Assembly (NCBI GenBank): GCA_002304995.1 | Contig: DBPV01000030.1 | Location: 1 to 11,452 of the forward strand | Direction: 5' to 3' | Length of the DNA: 11,452 bases | From: Syntrophaceae bacterium UBA1411 | Lineage (GTDB): Bacteria; Desulfobacterota; Syntrophia; Syntrophales; Smithellaceae | Shown here: piece after piece, positions 1 through 6,322 of the stretch | Numbering within the stretch: the first letter of the stretch is position 1 | Layout of the letters: the number at the start of each line of letters is the position of its first letter | Program-made: the position numbers and the translations under genes | Notes under the pieces: model-generated | The model's input: the letters and a program-made list of their open reading frames with translations, nothing else | Told to the model about the DNA's origin: nothing | The model's database searches: none

Positions 1-90
1 GTTTTTGGTTTTGGAAAATAAAAGACTGCGGATTCAAACTCATTTAGCTAACGGTAGATGTTTCCACATATGCTGTGGCGACTATTTACA

Positions 91-96
91 AGGAGG
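91..96 (+). promoter_or_regulatory. Ribosome binding site fixing the start of the acyl-CoA synthetase
   Basis: AGGAGG lies 8 bases before ATG 105. The reading frame is open further upstream to a GTG at 75, but that start would place this perfect Shine-Dalgarno sequence inside the gene and has no good site of its own. ATG 105 is therefore the preferred start. A short 5-bp hairpin (CCACA/TGTGG, 64-78) sits just upstream and is too weak to interpret. Confidence 0.8.
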
Positions 97-104
97 AAAA
101 CTTT

Positions 105-1760
105 ATGGAGTATCGGTCCTGGCATGATCATTACGACTATGATGTGCCGATATCAATGCGTTATCCGCGCATCCTGGCACACGATGTCTTGCAAATACCG
201 GCAAATGCTTGTCCGGACAGAACGGCTATTCTTTACGAAGGTCAAACAATAACATTCTGGGAATTAAGACAAATGGTTCTTAGAATGGCTAACGCCCTCA
301 AAAACTTTGGCGTCGAAAAGGGTGAGCGGGTTGGCCTGCATCTGCCAACATGTCCTCAGTATGTGATTGCCTACCGAGCTGTTCTTTCACTTGGTGCCAT
401 CATTGTTAATCTCAATCCTATTTACCCGGCAGAAGAATTGTTACATATTGCCCGGCAAACAAAAATTTCCACATTGATTACGATAGACAAAGCACTGCCT
501 CAAGTTCGCTTATTGTGTAAGGAGTTTAATATTAGCCGCGTTATTGTTTCAAGGACCGATGATTTTACAGGGCATGAAAAAAAAGCGGACATGACTGATC
601 TGGATCCAGGATGGCACAGTTTTATGGATATTCTCGGGGGGTGCTCCGATACCGGCCGTATTCAGGTATCTATCACACCTGAAGATCCGGCTGTCATTCA
701 ATTTACGGGCGGGACGACAGGAATTCCCAAAGGAGCTATTTTAACGCACAAGAATATCGTGACCACCATCGTTCAATTATCGACCTGGTATCTGCCCCGC
801 GTCAAACTTTCGCCGCCCGAAAATCGCTCCACGCTAATCGCGCTTCCCATTTATCATGTCTATGGAAACCTTGCCTCAAACTGGGCTTTATATAACTGTG
901 CTCTTCAGATTTTAGTACCACAGTTTGAAATCAATACAGTACTGGAGGTGATCAACTCCGTCCCCGAAGTGACTTATTTTCCTGCCGTCCCCACAATGCT
1001 TAGCGCAATTGTGAATCATCCCAAAGCGAAGGAAATGGAGATTGGAAAGAAAATCGGTTTTGTAAATTGCGGCGCCGCACCATGTCCCCTTGAACTGATC
1101 GAGCAAGTCAAAGATGCCGGCATTTATTTGACCGAAGGCTGGGCCATGAGCGAAACGTCCTGTGTCGGAACGGGCAATCCCATCAGAGGCATGAAGAAAG
1201 CGGGTAGTATCGGATTTCCATTTATTGATACCGACATCAAACTTGTCGATCTTGATGATGGTGTCAAAGAAGTTCCACAGGGCGAACCGGGAGAAATGCT
1301 CATCAAAGGGCCCCAGATCATGAAAGGTTACTGGGAGAACCCTGAAGAGACGGCTAATCAGCTTAGAGACGGCTGGCTCTCTACCGGCGATGTAGCCATC
1401 ATGGATAAAGACGGCTATCTTTTTATTGTGGATCGCAAAAAAGATATGATCATTGCGGGTGGGTTCAATATTTACCCCAGGGAAATTGATGAAATACTTC
1501 ATCAGCATCCCAAAGTAAAAATGGCCATCTCCGTCGGGATTCCTGACAAATATAGAGGCGAAACCGTAAAAGCTTATGTTGTTTTGCGGGAAGGCGAAAA
1601 AGCGAGTCAGGAAGAGATTATTGCTTTCTGCAAGAATAAATTGACAGCGTACAAGGTTCCTAAAATTGTTGAATTCAGAGATTCGTTACCGCAATCATCT
1701 GTCGGAAAGATTCTCCGGAAAACGTTACGTGACGAGGAAATGGCAAAGATCGAAAAATAA
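105..1760 (+). CDS. AMP-forming acyl-CoA synthetase (fatty/aryl acid-CoA ligase family)
   Basis: A 551-residue ATP-dependent ligase that activates a carboxylic acid to its acyl-AMP and then to the acyl-CoA in the cytoplasm. All core motifs of the ANL superfamily are visible: the phosphate-binding loop TGGTTGIPKG (201-210), GWAMSET (345-351) in the place of the YGxTE motif, STGD with the ribose-binding Asp429, the hinge region DRKKDMI (443-449) followed by GGFNIYPREIDE, and the C-terminal catalytic lysine in SSVGKILRK (Lys535). Length is normal for medium/long-chain or aryl acid ligases, with no signal peptide or membrane segment. The acyl substrate cannot be read from the sequence. The gene is noticeably more AT-rich than those downstream, and a candidate terminator follows it, so it may be its own transcription unit or a later addition. 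Family assignment is very secure; substrate is unknown. Confidence 0.95.
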   Translation: MEYRSWHDHYDYDVPISMRYPRILAHDVLQIPANACPDRTAILYEGQTITFWELRQMVLRMANALKNFGVEKGERVGLHLPTCPQYVIAYRAVLSLGAIIVNLNPIYPAEELLHIARQTKISTLITIDKALPQVRLLCKEFNISRVIVSRTDDFTGHEKKADMTDLDPGWHSFMDILGGCSDTGRIQVSITPEDPAVIQFTGGTTGIPKGAILTHKNIVTTIVQLSTWYLPRVKLSPPENRSTLIALPIYHVYGNLASNWALYNCALQILVPQFEINTVLEVINSVPEVTYFPAVPTMLSAIVNHPKAKEMEIGKKIGFVNCGAAPCPLELIEQVKDAGIYLTEGWAMSETSCVGTGNPIRGMKKAGSIGFPFIDTDIKLVDLDDGVKEVPQGEPGEMLIKGPQIMKGYWENPEETANQLRDGWLSTGDVAIMDKDGYLFIVDRKKDMIIAGGFNIYPREIDEILHQHPKVKMAISVGIPDKYRGETVKAYVVLREGEKASQEEIIAFCKNKLTAYKVPKIVEFRDSLPQSSVGKILRKTLRDEEMAKIEK

Positions 1761-1818
1761 AAGACAGGAACTTCTTACCGACGGTTTCTTGGTGTGCGTT
1801 CCACGATGCACAAAACGG

Positions 1819-1841
1819 AATGCTTGGGAACAGCAAGCATT
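1819..1841 (+). repeat. Inverted repeat after the ligase gene
   Basis: A perfect 8-bp stem, AATGCTTG/CAAGCATT, with a 7-base loop, about 60 bases after the ligase stop. Only three T residues follow, so it is at best a weak terminator and may instead protect the 3' end of the message. Confidence 0.4.
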
Positions 1842-1910
1842 TTGGAAATAAGGAAGACACCCACCTCCTGCTGAGCCGGATGACCAGAACCTCATCCAGC
1901 CGTCTCCTGT

Positions 1911-1959
1911 GTCTCTTCCCTTTCTTTTTCTCCCTTTAAGAAGGGGAAGAGGCCTTTTT
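1911..1959 (+). terminator. Candidate Rho-independent terminator
   Basis: The arm at 1911-1924 (core CTCTTCCCTTTC) pairs with 1940-1953 (core GAAGGGGAAGAG) to give a stem of about 14 bp with two G-U pairs and a 15-base loop. A run of five T (1955-1959) follows directly. The stem is purine/pyrimidine-rich and only moderately GC-rich, and the loop is larger than usual, which lowers confidence. Its position, 150 bases after the ligase, would separate that gene from the downstream cluster. Confidence 0.5.
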
Positions 1960-2058
1960 GAAGGAACACCAGTGAAAATCATCCGCTGTTAAGGCAAAAG
2001 CTTTTTGAAACAAAGAACATTAGAGGAAGCAGCGCTCGCCCGCTGAGACGCAAGACCA

Positions 2059-2087
2059 TTGAGTCGGTTTATGCCGCTTTCGATAAC
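2059..2087 (+). promoter_or_regulatory. Candidate sigma70-type promoter for the downstream cluster
   Basis: TTGAGT (2059-2064, 4 of 6 to TTGACA) is separated by exactly 17 bases from GATAAC (2082-2087, 4 of 6 to TATAAT). Transcription would begin near 2094, leaving a leader of about 47 bases that contains a small 5-bp hairpin (GCGTC/GACGC, 2100-2114) before the ribosome binding site. It lies after the candidate terminator, as expected for a new transcription unit. Such matches also occur by chance. Confidence 0.3.
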
Positions 2088-2140
2088 ATTGTGAAAACTG
2101 CGTCATCTCGACGCCAAAGCAAGAGAGGAGATTACAACTT

Positions 2141-3439
2141 ATGTATAAAACAAAACCGGGCCCGCTTTCCGGATTGACTGTTTTGGATTTCACGTGGGTT
2201 CTGGCCGGGCCGCACACAACCATGACCTTCACCGATCTCGGCGCCACGGTCATCAAGGTCGAGCATTACACGCGCGGCTGCCACGAAAGATGGCAACCCC
2301 TCCAAGTCGAAAAAGAACAGGTTACGCAAAGTTCTTATCACATCCATCTGAACAGAGGAAAGAAAAGCCTCTGCATCAACCTCAAAGAGCCCAGGGGAAT
2401 CGCGATCATCCGCGAGCTGATCCAAAAGAGCGATATTCTGGTCGAAAACTTTGCCCCGGGCGTCATGGCCAAGCTGAAACTGGATTACGAATCGGCAAAG
2501 CAAATCAAACCCGACATTATTTACTGTTCCATTTCCTGTTTCGGACAGACCGGTCCGGACAGCAACAAACCGGGGTACGACGTCATCGCCCAGGCCGCCA
2601 GCGGCTGGGTGGGACTGACTGAAGCAAAGCACCCCGCCCCCGTCGCCATCGGCGATACAGTCGCGGCGATGCACGCCTGCACGGCTGTCCTGGCCGCTCT
2701 GTACCACCGGATGCTCACGGGAGAAGGTCAGGCGATCGACATCTCCATGGTTGATTGTCTTTTCTCGATCCATGAGACGGCGGTTCCCGCCTACTGGACC
2801 AGTGAGGCTGCGGGCAAAGCGGTGATCACGCCGGTAAACGGCCAAAAAAGCAGCACCGCCGCGCCATATGGCATCTATAAGGGAAAAAACGGCACTATCG
2901 CCATCGCCATTCTTTCCCAGACGCGCTGGCCGGAGCTTGTGGACCTTCTGGGGCCGGAATGCGCGTGGCTGCATGATGATCCGCGGACCAGAGAAGTCAG
3001 CAGACGCTGCTCGCCGGAAAGCGCGCCGCTGGTGCATGAAGCGGTTGAAGCATGGGTGATGGCGCAGGACTCCGTTGAAGAAGCGGAGCGCAGACTGCTC
3101 GCGGCCGGCATTCCCTGTTGCCGGGTGAAAAGCATTGCGGAGCTGGCCACGACGGATCCCAATATCGGCGCGCGCGGAATGAGACTGGAGAAGGTCCAGC
3201 CCTTTTTAGGTCCTGTAAAAATGTTCGGCAGTCCGCTGAAGTTATCTCAAACGCCCGGTGACGTCCGGGGATATGCGCCTTTCCTGGGGGAAAACAACGA
3301 AGAAATTCTTTCCGAGATTCTGGACTATAAACCGGAAGATATTTCGAACCTCTACCGGGGAAACGTCCTCTATCACGCTCCGGAAGTAGAAAGACTTCCC
3401 CGGTGGCTCGAAGAGCATAAAGAAGAGGAAGGCGATTAA
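2141..3439 (+). CDS. Class III CoA-transferase (CaiB/BaiF family)
   Basis: A 432-residue enzyme expected to move CoA from a donor thioester to a free acid in the cytoplasm, through an aspartyl intermediate. Family hallmarks seen in order: LAGPHTTMTFTDLGATVIKVE-type nucleotide fold (about 21-41), NRGKKSLCINLK (71-82), VENFAPGVM (101-109), SCFGQTGP (132-139), GYDVIAQAASGW (145-156), the catalytic Asp172 in AIGDTVAAMHA (equivalent to Asp169 of formyl-CoA transferase), and TGEGQAIDISMVD (193-205). Length is normal for the family. ATG 2141 follows GGAG (2127-2130) with 10 bases between. The family includes carnitine, formyl/oxalate, benzylsuccinate and itaconate CoA-transferases, so substrate is open. 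The gene is the first of the GC-richer block and is flanked by unusually large gaps on both sides. It is one of two unrelated CoA-transferases in the window. Confidence 0.93.
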   Translation: MYKTKPGPLSGLTVLDFTWVLAGPHTTMTFTDLGATVIKVEHYTRGCHERWQPLQVEKEQVTQSSYHIHLNRGKKSLCINLKEPRGIAIIRELIQKSDILVENFAPGVMAKLKLDYESAKQIKPDIIYCSISCFGQTGPDSNKPGYDVIAQAASGWVGLTEAKHPAPVAIGDTVAAMHACTAVLAALYHRMLTGEGQAIDISMVDCLFSIHETAVPAYWTSEAAGKAVITPVNGQKSSTAAPYGIYKGKNGTIAIAILSQTRWPELVDLLGPECAWLHDDPRTREVSRRCSPESAPLVHEAVEAWVMAQDSVEEAERRLLAAGIPCCRVKSIAELATTDPNIGARGMRLEKVQPFLGPVKMFGSPLKLSQTPGDVRGYAPFLGENNEEILSEILDYKPEDISNLYRGNVLYHAPEVERLPRWLEEHKEEEGD

Positions 3440-3782
3440 ATCATGCACCGTGAATCATATGCGTCACAGCTGCTTAAGGAATCATTATTGCGCAGGTTTT
3501 TTCTGATTTGCGCAAGGTTCCTTTGGATCGCCGCTCACCGGGTGAAGCATATGCCGATGCGGAATCGGATGCCGGAATTCACAAATACTCAGTTATGTCG
3601 GCAGTTTAAAACGATGAAGGCGTCATGGCATAGTCGTTGCTAATTTTTGCTAACGACGTTGCTTATTTTTTTCGGTTCGCGCCGGAGCTCTGAGGCATTT
3701 TACGGACAAAAAACGACGGACAACCCGCTTAGGGAAGTTCCGTCTGCAAGACAACATATTGGTGAAGAGAGGATAAAGGATA
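3440..3782 (+). other. 343-base gap with no convincing gene
   Basis: The only open frame of note is 66 codons (3443-3643), with a purine-rich site (GAGGAAGG, 3425-3432) about 10 bases ahead inside the tail of the CoA-transferase gene. Its basic, Trp/Arg-rich translation resembles no family I know, and it is more likely chance than a gene. The gap also holds a hairpin and direct repeat before a T-run (3633-3672), 8-base direct repeats ACGGACAA (3702-3709 and 3716-3723), and a 6-bp stem GACGGA/TCCGTC (3715-3720/3739-3744) in the thiolase leader. I see no clear promoter. Confidence 0.5.
3633..3672 (+). terminator. Possible weak terminator with imperfect direct repeat
   Basis: GTCGTT (3633-3638) pairs with AACGAC (3652-3657), and the stem can be extended by two more base pairs past a bulged base. 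A run of seven T (3666-3672) begins 8 bases after the stem, farther than in a standard terminator. The 14-mers at 3635-3648 and 3657-3670 (CGTTGCTAATTTTT and CGTTGCTTATTTTT) differ at one base, so the element overlaps a direct repeat with a 22-base period. Confidence 0.3.
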
Positions 3783-5003
3783 ATGAAGAGAGAAGTTGTT
3801 ATTGTTGAAGCCGTGCGCACGGCTTTCGGCAAACTGGGAGGCAGCCTGAAAGACCATACCGCGGAACAGCTCGCGGGAATATGCCTCAAGGGCCTCGTCG
3901 ATAAAACGAAAATATGCGAACGCACGAAGGTGGACAATGTTTATGCCGGCATGGCCTATCATCCCGCCCATGCGATCAACCTGGCGCGCTGGGCTCTGCT
4001 TTATGCCGGCATGCCCTTTGAAACGTCCGCGTCAACCATCGAATTGCAGTGCGGTTCGTCGATCGACTGCATCAACCACGCGGCCTGGAAGATTCTGGCC
4101 GACCAGGCGGACGTCGTAATCGCCGGCGGCTGCGAGTCCTTCAGCCAGCTGCCGCGCCTCTATTCGACCAGCGTCCAACCTTACAAATTGAATGCCATCA
4201 AGCTTCTGGAGTTCGAACTTCAGCCGCCGGAAATGGAAGGACGCAAGTATATTCCGCTTACTGAAATGGGCCTGACCGCCGAGAATCTGGTCGAGATGTA
4301 CAAGATTACCCGCGAAGAGCAGGATGAATTCGCCTTCCGGAGCCAGGCGCTTGCCAAGAAAACCATCGAGGCGGGCATCTATATCGATGAAATTGTGCCG
4401 GTCCCCGTTTCCCAGGGAAAGAAGAAACCCCCGGTGGATTTCAAGGTCGATGAATTTCCCCGCCTGTCCTCCCTGGAAACGCTCGCGACACTTCCGCCGG
4501 CCTTCAAAAAGGGTGGAACCGTGACGGCGGGCAACTCCTCCGGATTCAACGACGGCGCTTCGTTCGTGCTTTTGATGACGGCCGAAAAAGCCGCCGCCCT
4601 GGGTTACAAGCCGCTGGCCCGCTGGATCTCCGGAGCAGAGTTCGGCGTCGATCCCGGCATCATGGGCATTGCGCCGGCGTACGCTTTTCTCGTGGCGGTC
4701 AAACGCGCGGGGCTTACGCTGGCGGATATCGATATCATTGAATGCAATGAAGCTTTCGCCGCGCAGAACCTGGCGGTCATCCGTGAGATGGAAAAACAAA
4801 CGGGCTATAAAATCGATATGAACCGGTGGAATCCCAACGGCGGCGCCATTGCCTTCGGGCATGCCAACGGCGCGTCCGGCGGCCGCATCGGCATGCTGTG
4901 CATGCGCGAGCTTATTCGCCGGGGCGGGCGCTTCGGCATGTTCGGCTCCTGCTGTGGCGGCGGCCAGGGTGTGGTGGCGCTGGTGGAGAATTTACAGCGG
5001 TAA
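3783..5003 (+). CDS. Thiolase family protein (acetyl-CoA acyltransferase)
   Basis: A 406-residue cytoplasmic thiolase, expected to cleave a 3-oxoacyl-CoA with CoA to acetyl-CoA plus a shortened acyl-CoA, or to run the reverse condensation. The three catalytic positions are present: acyl-accepting Cys90 in ELQCGSS, His360 in GGAIAFGHANGASGGR, and the proton-shuttling Cys390 in SCCGGGQG. The NEAFA motif (322-326), GGCESFS (115-121) and MGLTAEN (162-168) are also seen. Length is typical. Several motifs are non-standard: LQCGSS for the common RLCGSG, and GHANG for GHPLG, which points to a divergent subfamily. ATG 3783 follows AGAGGA (3768-3773) with 9 bases between. In context it would perform the last step of acyl-CoA breakdown. 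Fold and catalytic class are secure; chain-length or branched-chain preference is not. Confidence 0.93.
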   Translation: MKREVVIVEAVRTAFGKLGGSLKDHTAEQLAGICLKGLVDKTKICERTKVDNVYAGMAYHPAHAINLARWALLYAGMPFETSASTIELQCGSSIDCINHAAWKILADQADVVIAGGCESFSQLPRLYSTSVQPYKLNAIKLLEFELQPPEMEGRKYIPLTEMGLTAENLVEMYKITREEQDEFAFRSQALAKKTIEAGIYIDEIVPVPVSQGKKKPPVDFKVDEFPRLSSLETLATLPPAFKKGGTVTAGNSSGFNDGASFVLLMTAEKAAALGYKPLARWISGAEFGVDPGIMGIAPAYAFLVAVKRAGLTLADIDIIECNEAFAAQNLAVIREMEKQTGYKIDMNRWNPNGGAIAFGHANGASGGRIGMLCMRELIRRGGRFGMFGSCCGGGQGVVALVENLQR

Positions 5004-5016
5004 AAAAGGAAACAAC

Positions 5017-5085
5017 ATGCAGGAAGCGGCGGATTCTTCCGCCGCAGCAAAAATTTATCATAACAAGAAAGGAACCGTCCGATGA
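5017..5085 (+). CDS. Possible 22-residue leader peptide overlapping the acyl-CoA dehydrogenase start
   Basis: An ATG at 5017 follows AAGGA (5006-5010) at 6 bases, directly after the thiolase stop. The frame runs 22 codons (MQEAADSS... ending GTVR) to TGA 5083-5085, which overlaps the acyl-CoA dehydrogenase ATG (5082) as ATGA. This is the usual arrangement for translational coupling. The peptide resembles no family I know. A strong 8-bp hairpin lies inside it, so ribosomes translating it would open that hairpin. It may be a regulatory leader peptide or chance; the downstream gene also has its own ribosome binding site. Confidence 0.3.
   Translation: MQEAADSSAAAKIYHNKKGTVR
5026..5045 (+). repeat. 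GC-rich hairpin between thiolase and acyl-CoA dehydrogenase
   Basis: A perfect 8-bp stem, GCGGCGGA/TCCGCCGC, with loop TTCT. An A-rich stretch follows instead of T, so it is not an intrinsic terminator on this strand. It may stabilise the upstream message or pause the polymerase, and it lies within the candidate leader peptide frame. Confidence 0.6.
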
Positions 5086-6239
5086 TTGATTTCAGTTTAA
5101 GCAGCCAGCAAAAGGCGTTTTTGGAAACAGCGCGCGATTTCGCGGCCAGGGAGATTCGGCCTGTCGCTGTCGAATATGACCGGGACGGGACATATCCCGA
5201 AGAGATTTGCAAGAAAGCCCATCAACTGGGACTGATGTACACGAATATTCCCAAAGCCTACGGCGGCACGGGAATGAGCTTTATCGAACATTATCTTGTC
5301 ACGGAAGCGATGAACTACGAATGCTGCGCCATCGCTCAGGTGATCGGCATATCGCATCTGGCCACCGGCGCGATCATGATCGGGGCCACCGAAGAGCAGA
5401 AAAAGAAGTTTATCGGCAAAATGACGGAAAGCTATCGCAGCGCCTGTTTCTGCCTCACCGAGCCGGAAGCCGGTTCGGATGCCGGCGTCATGAAGACGAC
5501 GGCGGAAAAAAAGGGCGACCGCTACATCGTCAACGGGCTTAAATGCTACATCACCAACGGCGTGTACGCCGATCTGCTGTGTCTTTTCGCCACCATCGAC
5601 AAGAGCAAGGGCACCAAGGGCATTTGCTGCTTTGCCGTTCCCCGCGACACGCCGGGGATCAGCGTCGGCCGGATCGAGGACAAGATGGGCCACCGCGCGA
5701 TGAACGTGGCGGAGCTGATTTTTGACAATGTGGAATTGACGAAAGAGCATCTGATCGGCGGCGAAGGCCAGGGATTCAAACTGGCGATGATGGCGCTGGA
5801 CCGGGGGCGCGCGAACATCACGGCCGTCAGCACCGGCATCGCGCAGAAGGCGCTGGACGAAGCGGCCAAATACGCGAATACGCGCGTGCAGTTCGGCCAG
5901 CCCATCGGCAATTTCCAGGGCGTCAGCTTCCTCCTGGCCGACATGAACGCCCTGACGATGGCCTCCCGGGCGATGTACCTGCAGGTGGGCTGGATGCTCG
6001 ACAACAACATCCGCTGTTCCACCGAAGCGGCGCTGGCCAAGCTGTTTGCCTCCGACGCCGCCATGAAAGTGACCACGGACGCCGTGCAGATTATGGCCGG
6101 TTCCGGATATATGAAAGGGGCCGTTGTGGAAAAGCTGATGCGCGACGCCAAGCTGACGCAGATCTTCGAAGGAACCAATCAGATCAACCGCATGGTGGCC
6201 GGCCGCGGCATTCTGGCCAAACCCTGCACCCTGTTCTAG
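5082..6239 (+). CDS. Acyl-CoA dehydrogenase
   Basis: A 385-residue FAD enzyme that oxidises an acyl-CoA to the 2,3-enoyl-CoA and normally passes electrons to electron-transfer flavoprotein. The standard three-part architecture is visible: an alpha-helical N-terminal domain (about 5-118), a middle beta domain with CLTEPEAGSDAG (124-135) and KCYITNG (154-160), and a C-terminal helical domain with RVQFGQPIGNFQ (268-279), QIMAGSGYMKG (336-346) and the catalytic base Glu363 in IFEGTNQINR. A Glu at this position is typical of short- and medium-chain enzymes; isovaleryl- and long-chain-type enzymes place it elsewhere. AAAGGA (5068-5073) lies 8 bases before ATG 5082. The ATG overlaps the stop of a possible 22-codon frame. 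Neighbouring hydratase and thiolase genes fit beta-oxidation. No ETF genes are in the window. Substrate is unknown. Confidence 0.95.
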   Translation: MIDFSLSSQQKAFLETARDFAAREIRPVAVEYDRDGTYPEEICKKAHQLGLMYTNIPKAYGGTGMSFIEHYLVTEAMNYECCAIAQVIGISHLATGAIMIGATEEQKKKFIGKMTESYRSACFCLTEPEAGSDAGVMKTTAEKKGDRYIVNGLKCYITNGVYADLLCLFATIDKSKGTKGICCFAVPRDTPGISVGRIEDKMGHRAMNVAELIFDNVELTKEHLIGGEGQGFKLAMMALDRGRANITAVSTGIAQKALDEAAKYANTRVQFGQPIGNFQGVSFLLADMNALTMASRAMYLQVGWMLDNNIRCSTEAALAKLFASDAAMKVTTDAVQIMAGSGYMKGAVVEKLMRDAKLTQIFEGTNQINRMVAGRGILAKPCTLF

Positions 6240-6246
6240 ACATTGG

Positions 6247-6282
6247 GGCGGAAAAGCCGTCCGCAGGACTGGCTTTTCCGCC
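6247..6282 (+). repeat. Long intercistronic hairpin
   Basis: GGCGGAAAAGCC (6247-6258) is perfectly complementary to 6271-6282. Inside it, GTCC (6259-6262) pairs with GGAC (6266-6269), leaving a GCA triloop and one bulged T. The result is a 16-bp stem with a single bulge, only 7 bases after the acyl-CoA dehydrogenase stop. No T-tract follows on either strand, so it is unlikely to be a simple intrinsic terminator. Protection of the upstream 3' end or an RNA processing site are possible roles. Confidence 0.7.
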
Positions 6283-6322
6283 GGAAAATGAACTGAATTA
6301 ATAAAGACGTTCGGAGCACATC

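Noticed and set aside
1..104. Possible promoter before the ligase gene
   Set aside because: TTGG-containing -35-like words near 5-16 have no acceptable -10 box at 16-18 bases spacing. The true promoter may lie to the left of the window.
75..104. GTG start giving a longer acyl-CoA synthetase
   Set aside because: It would bury a perfect AGGAGG site that is ideally spaced from ATG 105.
1725..1982. Short antisense open frames in the gap after the ligase
   Set aside because: No ribosome binding site or protein pattern; the region is better explained by hairpin and terminator sequence.
2132..3037. 301-codon antisense open frame opposite the CaiB-type gene, and similar ones at 4032-4862 and 5097-5750
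   Set aside because: All lie opposite genes with intact catalytic motifs and have translations without recognisable features.
3443..3643. 66-codon open frame after the class III CoA-transferase
   Set aside because: There is a plausible purine-rich site ahead, but the translation has no recognisable pattern, lies in a more AT-rich spacer, and could easily arise by chance. Not called as a gene.
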